This document shows positions 8,367 through 17,196 of a stretch of DNA of 33,560 bases, piece after piece. Position numbers and translations under genes: made by a program. The stretch covers positions 1 through 33,560 of the forward strand of contig JAPKBR010000037.1 of assembly GCA_028823345.1 (NCBI GenBank), given 5' to 3'. The notes under the pieces are model-generated. The model was not told where the DNA came from. It searched no databases and saw only the letters and a list, made by a program, of their open reading frames with translations. The stretch comes from Planctomycetota bacterium (lineage in GTDB: Bacteria > Planctomycetota > UBA1135 > GCA-002686595). Numbering within the stretch: the stretch's first letter is position 1; the number at the start of each line of letters is the position of its first letter.

Positions 8367-10913
8367 TCACGGACAGAATGTCACGCTCAAGCCATCTGAG
8401 AAGTTGAAGCCCGCTCCGCCAGCGGCGTTGTCGCGGAACCAGAACTGGAAGTACCAGGTCTCGCCCGCAGCCACTTGACCTGCGGGAACCGGAGGCGCTG
8501 TGTTGTCGAAGGCGTAGCTAACCATACCCGCATTGCCGGAGTTGACCACACCATGCCGAATGAAGAAACCCAGAGTGTTCGTGCCGAGGCACAAGAGCCC
8601 GTTGCCAACCAGGACCGTGTCCGTATCGAGAGACTGAATGAACAGGCCATTCTCGCCATTCGGCAGATCAGAGCAGGTAAGCACTAAGTCATTGAAGGGA
8701 ATGGAACTCGTTCCATTCCAACCAATCTTGGCCGTTGTGCCGGTGGAGTTATTCCCCGCGGCGCAGTAGGTGGAAATGCCACAGTCCGAACAGGATTCAT
8801 CGGTGATCGCAAGATCATCAATAGCTGCTTCCACGATCGACCCGGTGCCAAGGTCGGATGCCATGAAACGCAACTGGACGTTCGCCGAGGGCGACACGAT
8901 CGAAGAGACCAGGAAGCTGTGCTGGATCCAACCACCTGAAGCATCAGCCGTGGGGCCGACAACTTCGACGGTGCTCCAGGAGCCACCCCCGTTATCGGAA
9001 ATTTCAACGGTAAATGTGTCGGCTCCGGGCGAGCCGCCGGTCGCGTTGTTGTACCAACGGAAGTAGCTAATGGTGGGATCAGTGAGACCAGTCAAGTCAT
9101 AGCTCGGGGAAACCAATGTGGTGGTGCCTCCATCCACATCGTTTTCGCCCAGGGAACCGCCATTACTGCCTTGACCCGTGAAGTAGCAATCGGATCCTGG
9201 TGAACTGTGGTCGTCCTCCGGTTGGGCGGAAGTGCCAATCGGGTTGCCCCGCTCCCAGACCCCGGTGGTGGCATTGTCGCCGGCAATCCCTGTAGTCCAT
9301 CCGGACGCGACCTCGCAGTCATCATCGGACACGGCCACGGGGATTTGCGCAACAGCAGACCAAGTCACCGCAGGAGCCAAGGACGGCTCGAAGTATGTGG
9401 TTCCCCCAGTGTCCTGGGCTCCCACATAGAACTGGACCGTCGAGCCACAGGGGGCCGCGGGGAACGTCGCCGTGTAGTTGTTCGTGGAAGTCTGGGACAC
9501 CGAGGCGAGGCTAAAGCCTGAACCGGTGCTGATCCAGAACTCGCCCGTACCGGGGGCGGGCACCGATGTGCCCGCAGTTACCCGAAAGTCGATCTCGTCG
9601 CCACCTGCGGGGTCGAGGAAGGTCGGGAGTTCGCTAAGAACCTCAATGAGCACGGGACGCAGGGCATCTTCCATGGCCTTCCGAAGGTTAACCCGGCCGT
9701 AGCCGTAGTCGTCGTCCAAACCAGCGGCCCCAAGGTCGTCACAGGACGCACGCAGCAGATCCTCGACTTGCTGGGGAGTGAGTGAGGGATCTGCGCTCCA
9801 AATCATGGCGCACATTCCAGCGGTGATCGGGCAGGAAAAGCTCGTGCCACTGACCGACGCGTAGTCGCTGGAGTTGCCCGAGTCGGTGGTCAAGATCCCG
9901 GAACCGGGGGCCATCAAATCAACGAAGGGGCCAAAGTTTGAAAAACTCGAGCGCGCATCATTGGAGGAGGTCGCACCCACAACAATCACGTTGTCCTCGC
10001 GACTTCCGGTCATGTTCTGACCGCTGTTGCCAGCCGCCCAGATCAGAAGGGAGCCCAATGATCGGATGTAAGCACCAGTGGAATCCACGCTGCCGGACTG
10101 CACGCCGCTGTAGCTCACGCTGGCGACTTTGTCTCCAACTTCGGCAGCGGTGCGCGCAGCAAGGGTCAGGTTAGAAAGAGATGCTCCGCCGCTGGAGTCA
10201 TCGGTCACTCGCATCATGCGGTGCCCCAGGTTCCAGCCCACACCAGAAATACCAATCCCGTTGTTACCGTTACCACAGGCTGAACCCGTGCACATCGTTC
10301 CGTGGGAAGCAATCGGGCTGATGTCTCCGCCGGAGTTCTCCCAGGTGTTGGACGGGGCGTGAAAGCCTTCTTCCCGGTGGAGCTGCAAGTCTTCGTGACT
10401 GGTCAAAACACCCGTGTCACAGATCGCAACCACGACACTGGGGTCACCCGTCTCCAGATCCCAGCCGTCGCAGGATTCCATGATGTTGGCCTGGTGATGC
10501 CACTGGCCGCTGAACTGAGAATCGCTGGGGCAGGCAACCGGATAGCACATCCAGTCGGGCTCCACGTATTCGAAGGCGCCGGTTGCCATCAATGCTCGTG
10601 CCGCCTCGTTTTCGCGAGTTCCCGGACCAAGTGTGATCAGGAATTCATCCGTGGCGCGCACATAGGTGTTGACCTCAAAGGCAAGCAAGTGGCTAAGAGC
10701 CTCATCGCGTAAGTCCTGAGCTTGGGCCTGGTCGAGACCAAGCAGAAGAGCGTCGCTGAGTTGCACCGGGCGGGCACATAGCACGCCGGAAAACTCGATG
10801 ATGCCGGGCTCTTCCACAAAGGGCTGGAACCCATCTTGGTCATTGCCTTGAGCGAAGAGAGAAGGAGTGAGGACCAAGGCCGCTAGGGCCAGGGAGGTGA
10901 CTTTGAAATGCAT
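8367..10913 (-). CDS. Secreted subtilisin-family (S8) serine protease with C-terminal surface domains
   Basis: An 848-residue exported protease. An upstream in-frame ATG at 11036 exists, but the start at 10913 is chosen because it gives a clean signal peptide (MHFKVTSLALAALVLTPSLF, then A-Q-G). An inhibitor-like propeptide covers about 25-125. The catalytic triad is D166 (AICDTG), H204 (ASHGTMCTG) and S358 (SGTSFSCP), with oxyanion N296 (WAAGN). After the protease domain (to about 455) come a beta-sandwich linker, a MAM/jelly-roll-like domain (about 565-745, around TISYFRWYNNATGG), and a Cys-bearing C-terminal domain of about 95 residues that ends GLSVTFCP. I associate this last domain with secreted proteins of some marine planctomycetes. 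It probably degrades extracellular protein. It is transcribed divergently from the formate dehydrogenase genes. Confidence 0.94.
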   Translation of the reverse strand: MHFKVTSLALAALVLTPSLFAQGNDQDGFQPFVEEPGIIEFSGVLCARPVQLSDALLLGLDQAQAQDLRDEALSHLLAFEVNTYVRATDEFLITLGPGTRENEAARALMATGAFEYVEPDWMCYPVACPSDSQFSGQWHHQANIMESCDGWDLETGDPSVVVAICDTGVLTSHEDLQLHREEGFHAPSNTWENSGGDISPIASHGTMCTGSACGNGNNGIGISGVGWNLGHRMMRVTDDSSGGASLSNLTLAARTAAEVGDKVASVSYSGVQSGSVDSTGAYIRSLGSLLIWAAGNSGQNMTGSREDNVIVVGATSSNDARSSFSNFGPFVDLMAPGSGILTTDSGNSSDYASVSGTSFSCPITAGMCAMIWSADPSLTPQQVEDLLRASCDDLGAAGLDDDYGYGRVNLRKAMEDALRPVLIEVLSELPTFLDPAGGDEIDFRVTAGTSVPAPGTGEFWISTGSGFSLASVSQTSTNNYTATFPAAPCGSTVQFYVGAQDTGGTTYFEPSLAPAVTWSAVAQIPVAVSDDDCEVASGWTTGIAGDNATTGVWERGNPIGTSAQPEDDHSSPGSDCYFTGQGSNGGSLGENDVDGGTTTLVSPSYDLTGLTDPTISYFRWYNNATGGSPGADTFTVEISDNGGGSWSTVEVVGPTADASGGWIQHSFLVSSIVSPSANVQLRFMASDLGTGSIVEAAIDDLAITDESCSDCGISTYCAAGNNSTGTTAKIGWNGTSSIPFNDLVLTCSDLPNGENGLFIQSLDTDTVLVGNGLLCLGTNTLGFFIRHGVVNSGNAGMVSYAFDNTAPPVPAGQVAAGETWYFQFWFRDNAAGGAGFNFSDGLSVTFCP

Positions 10914-11161
10914 GATAAAGGGGTTAGAGAGTCTGAACAGGGGCCCGGGGGCCCAAACCGACCTGTTGGACCCTCTAGGATGCCGATTAGTTCCCTTTCG
11001 TGGTGCACCAATACACGTTTCACCCCTGCCGGACACGGAGTGGACCCTTCTGGCTGAGAAGCGGCCCCGGGCTGTGAGCGGTCAATCGCCCCCCCGCTGC
11101 AGAGTATTTCAGGCATGAGCGAAAGCTCCCGTCGATCCACATCGCCTCCTAAGGCCCAGGA

Positions 11162-12781
11162 ATGCCACTTATCAACGGCCAAAGGCCCGGTACCATATAC
11201 CTAGTGAGTTCCCCCAACGATCCCCGCAGTACCGTTCCCGACCGCCTCGCTTCCGCCGGCGGCCTCAGCGAGGGCGTCGCCCGCGTCCTATCCCGGGACA
11301 CAGGACTGCACGAGGCTGACATTTACGGAGTCGGCAGTTTCTATCACCTCCTCGCCCGACCCGAAGCCCGGGTGCGCGTGTGCGGAGGACTTTCCTGTCA
11401 GCTGGCCGGATCGCGCGAAGTACTGAGTGCTTGCAAGGCCGCGGGCTTGCCCACCGAAGAGATCTCTTGCCTCGCCGCCTGCGACCGCGCCCCGGCAGTG
11501 CTGCGCGACCGACGCACCCTGCCCTCGGTGACTGTCGAGGACGCAACCCGAAGCGCCGGCAAAGTAGAAGACCTTTGTTCCACCGACAGTGAGACTGCTT
11601 GGCTTGGAACGATCGGGCCCGAGACCCAGTCCATGGGTACCCACGCCTTGAATCTCTTGGGGGAACCCGACTGGTCCGCTGAGGCTTTTAAAGCCGCCAA
11701 CAAGATGGGCCCCGCGGCGCTTTTCGATCTCTTGGAAGAGAGCGGACTCCAGGGGCGCGGTGGAGCCGGCTTCCCCGCGCACATTAAATGGCGTGCGGTG
11801 GCGGGTCAAGCAGTACAGAAACGCTACATCGTGCTGAATGCGGACGAAGGTGAACCCGGTACATTCAAAGACCGGGAGGTACTCATGCGCCGTCCAGATC
11901 TCGTGCTTGAGGGCTTGGCCATCGCAGCGGCAGCGACCGGTGCGAGCGAAGTCTACCTCTACTTGCGTGGGGAATTTGAAGTGCCCAGCGGAGTGATAGC
12001 CCAGGCGATCGCGAAGCTAGAGGAAACCAACCGGTACCCAGACATCACCTTTCATATGCACGCGGGCCAAGGGGCCTATATCTGTGGGGAAGAAACTGCC
12101 CTGCTGGAAGCTCTTGAAGGCAAACGCGGCATGCCACGTCTCAAGCCACCCTTCCCCGTTGAGGTTGGCCTCTGGGGCAAGCCGACTTTGGTGCACAACG
12201 TGGAGACCATCGCCTACATCCCCGGGATCGTCCTTAAGGGCGGGGCTTGGTTCAAAAACCTTGGGCGCACGGAGCCTGGAACTAAGCTCTACTGCATCAG
12301 CGGCCACGTTCAAAATCCCGGCACCTACGAACTGCCTCTTGGCATTTCCCTCGACGAGCTCGTTGAGACCGCAGGTGGATATGTGGGCACACTCAAGGCA
12401 TTTTCCCCTGGCGGCGCGAGCTCGGGCTTTCTGCCTGCCAGCGAGCGCGGTCGGGCCCTGGACTTCAAAGGCCTAGGGTCACTCGGGTCCATGCTTGGTT
12501 CGGCCGGGGTGGTGGTCTTGAACGACACGGTCAACATGCGTTGGGCGGCAGAAGAACAACTCCGCTTCTTCGAAGAAGAAAGCTGTGGCCAATGTGCACC
12601 TTGCCGCATCGGTACGCACTACCTTCACGCAGCAGTCAAGGGCCAAGAGAAATCCCTGGGCCTGGCCCATGTGGGGGACGTGGCCTGGCAAATGAATGAG
12701 GGATCGATCTGTGGCCTAGGCCAAGCGGCCGCACTGCCCTTGACCAGTGCCCTCAAGTATTTCCCAGAGGACTTTTCATGA
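11162..12781 (+). CDS. NAD-linked formate dehydrogenase, fused gamma+beta subunits (FdsG-FdsB / NuoE-NuoF type)
   Basis: A 539-residue diaphorase subunit. Residues about 25-125 are a NuoE/FdsG thioredoxin-like [2Fe-2S] domain with Cys 74, 79, 103 and 107 (V-C-G-G-L-S-C and S-C-L-A-A-C). Residues about 150-539 are the NuoF/FdsB part: the glycine-rich FMN/NADH segment GRGGAGFPAHIKW, NADEGEPGTFKDREVL, the GAYICGEETALLEALEGKRG motif, and the [4Fe-4S] motif ESCGQCAPCRIG. It should pass electrons between formate and NAD(H) in the cytoplasm together with the next gene. The N-terminal helical part normal for NuoE is short, so the start is uncertain (a GTG at 11204 is another option). The TGA stop overlaps the ATG of fdsA by 4 bases. 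Confidence 0.93.
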   Translation: MPLINGQRPGTIYLVSSPNDPRSTVPDRLASAGGLSEGVARVLSRDTGLHEADIYGVGSFYHLLARPEARVRVCGGLSCQLAGSREVLSACKAAGLPTEEISCLAACDRAPAVLRDRRTLPSVTVEDATRSAGKVEDLCSTDSETAWLGTIGPETQSMGTHALNLLGEPDWSAEAFKAANKMGPAALFDLLEESGLQGRGGAGFPAHIKWRAVAGQAVQKRYIVLNADEGEPGTFKDREVLMRRPDLVLEGLAIAAAATGASEVYLYLRGEFEVPSGVIAQAIAKLEETNRYPDITFHMHAGQGAYICGEETALLEALEGKRGMPRLKPPFPVEVGLWGKPTLVHNVETIAYIPGIVLKGGAWFKNLGRTEPGTKLYCISGHVQNPGTYELPLGISLDELVETAGGYVGTLKAFSPGGASSGFLPASERGRALDFKGLGSLGSMLGSAGVVVLNDTVNMRWAAEEQLRFFEEESCGQCAPCRIGTHYLHAAVKGQEKSLGLAHVGDVAWQMNEGSICGLGQAAALPLTSALKYFPEDFS

Positions 12782-15582
12782 GCCCTACAACACAAACCCT
12801 TTTGGTCGACGGACACGTGGTGGAACTCCGCCCGGGGGACACGATTCTGAACGCGGCAAATCGCGCGGATGTTTCGATCCCGACCCTCTGCCATGACCCG
12901 CGACTGAAGCCCGTGGGAGCCTGCCGTACCTGCCTGATCGAAGTGGAAGGCGCGCGGCGCCTCCTGCCCGCCTGCGCCACCCCGGCCACAGAAGGCATGA
13001 AGGTGAACACCGAGAGCGAGCGCGTGGATCGCCACCGCAAGACCCTCTTGGCCCTTTACCTAACCGACCACGACGGAACCCAAGAACACGGCCAGGGCGG
13101 AGCGCCCAATCAACTGGCCAGCATGGCGCGTGAAGTAGGCGCCCCCACGGATTGGGGGCAACTGCCATCCAAGCGGCGGGGCAGCATCAAGGACGACAAC
13201 CCCTACATCCTCTTCGACCCGGACCAGTGCATCGCCTGCGCCCGCTGCACGAGGTACTGCGATGAAGTGGAGTCCGTGACTGCGATCACCCTTGCGGGCC
13301 GTGGCAGCGAGACCACGATTTCCACAGCCGATGGGATATCCCTGCTTGACAGCACATGCGAAATGTGCGGCGGCTGCATCGACACCTGCCCCACCGGCGC
13401 CATGACCGAGCGCAAGGCAGCAGAGGTCCAAGCGCCCCCGGAAAGCGACCTCACCAAAGTCCGCAGCACCTGCAACTTCTGTGGAGTGGGCTGCCAACTG
13501 GACCTGAACGTGGACCCCGCAGCCAATGATGGGCGTGGGCTCGTGGTCAAGGTCACCAGCCCTCCCGTGGGCACCACCTCCAACGACGGCAACCTGTGCG
13601 TCAAGGGCCGCTTTGCCTACGAATTCATCAACCACGAAGACCGCTTGACCACCCCGCTGATTCGGGACGCGGACGGCGTACTACAACCGGCCAGTTGGGA
13701 GGCAGCCCTGGCCGCCACCAGCCAAGGACTGGCAGGGGTGATGGAACGCCATGGCAAGAATGCCCTTGCGTTCATCAGCTCATCTCGCTGCACGGTGGAA
13801 GAGAACTATCTGGTGCAGAAACTCGCGCGCCAGGGATATGGCACCAACAACGTTCACCAGTGTTCTGCAACATGACACGCCCCCACCGTGGCCGGTCTGG
13901 TCGCGACTTTTGGTGCAGGCGCCATGACGAACTCGATTCAAGAAATCCGGGATGCGGACTTCTTGCTGGTGATTGGCAGCAACACCAGTGAAGCCCACCC
14001 GATCATCGCCATGGAGATGAAGCGCGCGGTGCACCGGGGCGCGACGCTTGTAGTGGTGGATCCCCGAGCGGTATGGATGACGACGATCTCCGAGCATCAC
14101 CTCCAAATCAAACCCGGCAGCGATGTGTGGCTCTTGAACGCCATGGCCCATGTGATCATCTCTGAGGGTCTCGTGGCAGATGAGTTCGTGACCCAGCAAA
14201 CCGAGAACTTTGAATCGGTCAAAGCAGCAGTCAAGGATTACACCCCCGAGGCGGCCGAGGCCTTCACGGGCATCGCACCCGATCTCCTACGCAAGGTCGC
14301 GCGCCAATACGCCAGCACTCCCAAGGCGGGCATCTACTACACCCTTGGAATCACCGAGCACAGCCACGGCACGGACAATGTCTACGCCCTCGCGAACTTG
14401 GTTCTGATGACTGGGCACCTCGGCCAGCCGTCCAGCGGCATGAACCCCCTGCGCGGCCAAAACAACGTGCAGGGTGCCAATGACGCGGGTGCCACCCCAG
14501 TGTTCTATCCGGGCTACCAAATGGTGGATGACCCCAAGGTGCAGAGGCACTTCGAAGAAGCTTGGGACTGTGAACTTGACCCAGAACCAGGTCTCAACCT
14601 GAACGAAATGATGCAGACCATGGGCGAGAGCATCAAGGGCATCTTCGTCATGGGCGAGGACATTGTGCTCTCGGAGCCCAACGCTCATCACTTGGAGGCC
14701 GCTTTGGCTGGCGTCGAATTCATCGCGATCCAAGAGCCTTTCCCCAACGAAACCATGCGCTTCGCCAACGTGGTTTTCCCCAGCGCAGTCTTCGCTGAAA
14801 AAGACGGGGTCTTCACAAACTCCGAGCGACGGGTTCAGCTGGTGCGCCAAGCGGTTGCGCCCCCAGGGGAGGCGCGCCAAGACTGGCGTATCCTTAGTGA
14901 CCTAGCCAAAGCCGTCGGCTTGGACTGGAACTACGAATCACCCGCAGAAATCTACGCTGAGATGGCTGCGCTCACGCCCCAGTTCAAGGGCATCAGCCAC
15001 GAGCGCCTTGGAGAGATCCAAGCGGACGGCATGACAGGTATCCAATGGCCTTGCCCCACCAGCGACCACCCGGGCACGGTGTACTTGCACGGCGATGGGA
15101 TCATGCGCGGCAAGGGTCTCTTTCAAGCGGTCACCTACCGGCCCCCCATGGAAGTTCCGGACAAGGACTACGGCCTGTTCCTTTCCACCGGCCGAACCCT
15201 CTACCACTACAACGCCGCCACCCAAACCCGGCGGGAATCGGGGCCCGTGGCCAAGCAACCCGAGGCCTTTGTGGAGATTCATCCCCGTGATGCAAAAGAG
15301 CGCAACATCCAACCCGGAGACCAGGTGCGCATCAGCACCCGACGCGGCCACATCGACGTGATTGCCATTGTCTCACGCCAGGTGCGCCCAGGCTGTATTT
15401 GGACGCCCCTGCACTTTGCCGAGGCACGCGCGAACCTCCTTACCAACGACGAAGGAGATCCTGTGACAGGCACCGCCGAATTTAAAGTCTGCGCCGCCGA
15501 AGTCACACGACTCGGCGAAGGCAAGGACCTCGCATCCATCTTCCGGGGGAACTACTACAGCACCGCCGGACCGAGCCAGTAA
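12778..15582 (+). CDS. Selenocysteine-containing formate dehydrogenase alpha subunit (FdsA/FdhF type, molybdopterin)
   Basis: Read through the in-frame UGA at 13873-13875, this is a 934-residue protein with Sec at 366. N-terminal plant-type [2Fe-2S] domain: Cys 38, 49, 52, 66. A NuoG-like His/Cys cluster region follows (about 80-120). Two [4Fe-4S] motifs: C151-x2-C-x2-C-x3-C and C194-x2-C-x2-C-x3-C. Then the molybdopterin domain with its own cluster (Cys 232, 235, 239), the catalytic region HQCSAT-U-HAPTVAGL, and GAGAMTNSIQEI. The C-terminal molydopterin-dinucleotide-binding domain contains STGRTLYHYNAATQTRR. Family knowledge: this is the site where Sec or Cys coordinates Mo/W and the next His is catalytic, so the UGA is not a stop. 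The enzyme oxidises formate to CO2, or works in reverse, with electrons to the FdsGB fusion encoded just before it. A plain annotation would give two broken genes, 12778-13875 and 13888-15582. Confidence 0.96.
13873..13904 (+). promoter_or_regulatory. UGA selenocysteine codon and bacterial SECIS hairpin of fdsA
   Basis: UGA at 13873-13875 is followed by a hairpin: 13888-13893 pairs with 13899-13904 (six pairs, two of them G-U) around the apical loop GGUCU at 13894-13898. The loop starts 18 nt after the UGA, the same spacing as my recollection of E. coli fdhF, whose loop is also GGUCU. This is the SelB-binding signal. The pairing is seen directly; the function follows from the fdhF precedent. 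Confidence 0.92.
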
Positions 15583-15589
15583 TCTGCAG

Positions 15590-15608
15590 ATAGGGTCAGA
15601 CACCCTAT
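15590..15608. terminator. Small hairpin between convergent fdsA and ABC-transporter genes
   Basis: ATAGGGT (15590-15596) and ACCCTAT (15602-15608) are perfect complements around a 5-base loop. They fill the 31-base space between the two convergent stop codons. No long T-run follows on either strand, so bidirectional termination is only probable. Confidence 0.45.
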
Positions 15609-15613
15609 AGGGC

Positions 15614-16372
15614 CTACACCTTGTGGCTGACCCCAAGCAGGTCATACAGATGGTTCTTGATCTGGCCGTATTCGGGGCTGCCCAAGTCTCGGGGGTGTTC
15701 GAGGGGGACGGGGATGATTTCCTTGATGCTTCCTGGGCGATCGCTGAAGACCACGATGCGCTGGGCCAATTGGATTGACTCGTCCACATCGTGGGTCACG
15801 AAGAGGATCGTTTTGCCGCTCTTGCGCCAGATGCGGATGAGCTCAGAACGCAGGGATAGACGGGTCAAGGAATCGAGGGCCCCAAAAGGCTCGTCCATGA
15901 AGATCACATCGGGGTCCACAGCCAATGCGCGGGCCACTTCCACACGCTGCTTCATGCCGCCGGACAGTTCCTGGGGATAGGTGCTCTCGAACCCTGTGAG
16001 GCCCACTAGGTCAATGACCTGGGCAACGATGGTGTGCTGCTCGTCCTTGGAAAGATGTCGCAGGCCCAAGGCCACATTGTCCCAGACGCTGGCCCAGGGA
16101 AAAATGCCGTACTCCTGGAAGACGAAAACACGCCGGGGGTTAGGGCCTTGGACGGGCTCTCCATCGATCAAGACCCGACCAGAGGTGGGCTGCTCAAAAC
16201 CTCCGGAGATATTGAGCAAGGTGCTCTTGCCACAGCCGGAAGGGCCCAGCAAGCACACGAATTCCCCGGGAGCTACGGACAGGTCAATGTTGGCCAAGAC
16301 CTCCAGATCTGCCCCGCGGCGTTCAAAGACTTTGTTCACCTTCTCGAATACGACCTTGGGCTGCATGCTCAT
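15614..16372 (-). CDS. ABC transporter ATP-binding protein (nitrate/sulfonate/taurine type, SsuB/TauB/NrtD-like)
   Basis: A 252-residue ATPase with Walker A GPSGCGKST, Q-loop QEYGIFPW, signature LSGGMKQRVEVARAL, Walker B VIFMDEPFGALD and switch His in LFVTHDVDE. The order and the FGALD D-loop are typical of NitT/TauT-family importers. The start at 16372 is chosen over 16390 because its ATG overlaps the permease stop (ATGA), which is the pattern across this operon. It powers uptake by the permease encoded just upstream and the binding protein before that. It ends tail to tail with fdsA, 31 bases away. Confidence 0.94.
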   Translation of the reverse strand: MSMQPKVVFEKVNKVFERRGADLEVLANIDLSVAPGEFVCLLGPSGCGKSTLLNISGGFEQPTSGRVLIDGEPVQGPNPRRVFVFQEYGIFPWASVWDNVALGLRHLSKDEQHTIVAQVIDLVGLTGFESTYPQELSGGMKQRVEVARALAVDPDVIFMDEPFGALDSLTRLSLRSELIRIWRKSGKTILFVTHDVDESIQLAQRIVVFSDRPGSIKEIIPVPLEHPRDLGSPEYGQIKNHLYDLLGVSHKV

Positions 16373-17196
16373 CGCTCCGCATACCCCCAACGCACTTCGT
16401 CAAACCGTTCTAGACGCCGAATCAAAAAGTCGAGCACGATACCGATGGCACCGATCACCAACATGGTAGCCACAACCAAGTCATAACGACTGCCTGCGTT
16501 GCGCGCGTCGTTGATTAGGTAACCAAGACCAGAGTCCATCCCCACCATCTCGGCCGCAACAATCACCAGCCAGGCGACCCCGAGGGCGATACGCAAGCTG
16601 GTAATGATCTGGGGTAGAGCAGCGGGCAGGACCACGCGCCGAAAGAGCTCGAGCCCGCTCAGGCCAAAGTTGAGCGCCGAACGTTGGTGAACAAGACTGA
16701 TGTTACGCACGGCGGCCATGGTGCCCACAGTGATCGGGAAAAAGGATGAGAGGAATATCAGGAAAATCCCAGCGCCGTCCCCAATGCCGAACCACAGGAT
16801 CGCGATCGGAATCCAAGCAATGGGCGAAATCGGGCGCAGGCCCTGGATGATCGGGTTAAGGGCGCGGAAAGTGCGCGTGGACCAACCCACCACCAGTCCC
16901 AGGGGGATCCCCACCGCCACGGCGAGGATGAAGCCCCAGGTCACACGGAAAAGACTGGCGGCGATGTCGCCCCACAACCGATTGCTCTCGATCAGCTCCA
17001 GCAAACCGAGCCAGGTTTGGCCCGGAGTGGGGAAGACACGAGTCTGGGTCCAACGGCAGGCCAACTCCCAAAGCACCACCACCAGACAACTGATAGCCAA
17101 GGGCAACAGCACGGACTGTTGGCGCGCACTCTGCCAGCGGGCGGCGGCCACAACCCCAATAGCGATCAACGACAGAAACAGGGGCCAATAACTCAT
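16369..17196 (-). CDS. ABC transporter permease (SsuC/TauC/NrtB-like)
   Basis: A 275-residue inner-membrane permease with about six to seven hydrophobic segments, beginning with two at about 5-20 and 28-45. The EAA-type cytoplasmic loop appears around GLSGLELFRRVVLPAALPQI (about 180-200), and GLRPISPIAWIPIAILWFGIG is the conserved family segment. Family members import nitrate, cyanate, bicarbonate, sulfonates or related small oxyanions; none is singled out by this sequence. Start and stop both share 4 bases (ATGA) with neighbouring genes: the binding protein upstream (17193-17196) and the ATPase downstream (16369-16372). This implies translational coupling and a single three-gene transcript. 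Confidence 0.94.
   Translation of the reverse strand: MSYWPLFLSLIAIGVVAAARWQSARQQSVLLPLAISCLVVVLWELACRWTQTRVFPTPGQTWLGLLELIESNRLWGDIAASLFRVTWGFILAVAVGIPLGLVVGWSTRTFRALNPIIQGLRPISPIAWIPIAILWFGIGDGAGIFLIFLSSFFPITVGTMAAVRNISLVHQRSALNFGLSGLELFRRVVLPAALPQIITSLRIALGVAWLVIVAAEMVGMDSGLGYLINDARNAGSRYDLVVATMLVIGAIGIVLDFLIRRLERFDEVRWGYAER

Noticed and set aside
13873..13875. UGA as a true stop, giving two separate formate dehydrogenase genes
   Set aside because: The two halves share the frame with no gap, the family is conserved on both sides of the UGA, the position equals the catalytic Sec/Cys, and a SECIS hairpin follows.
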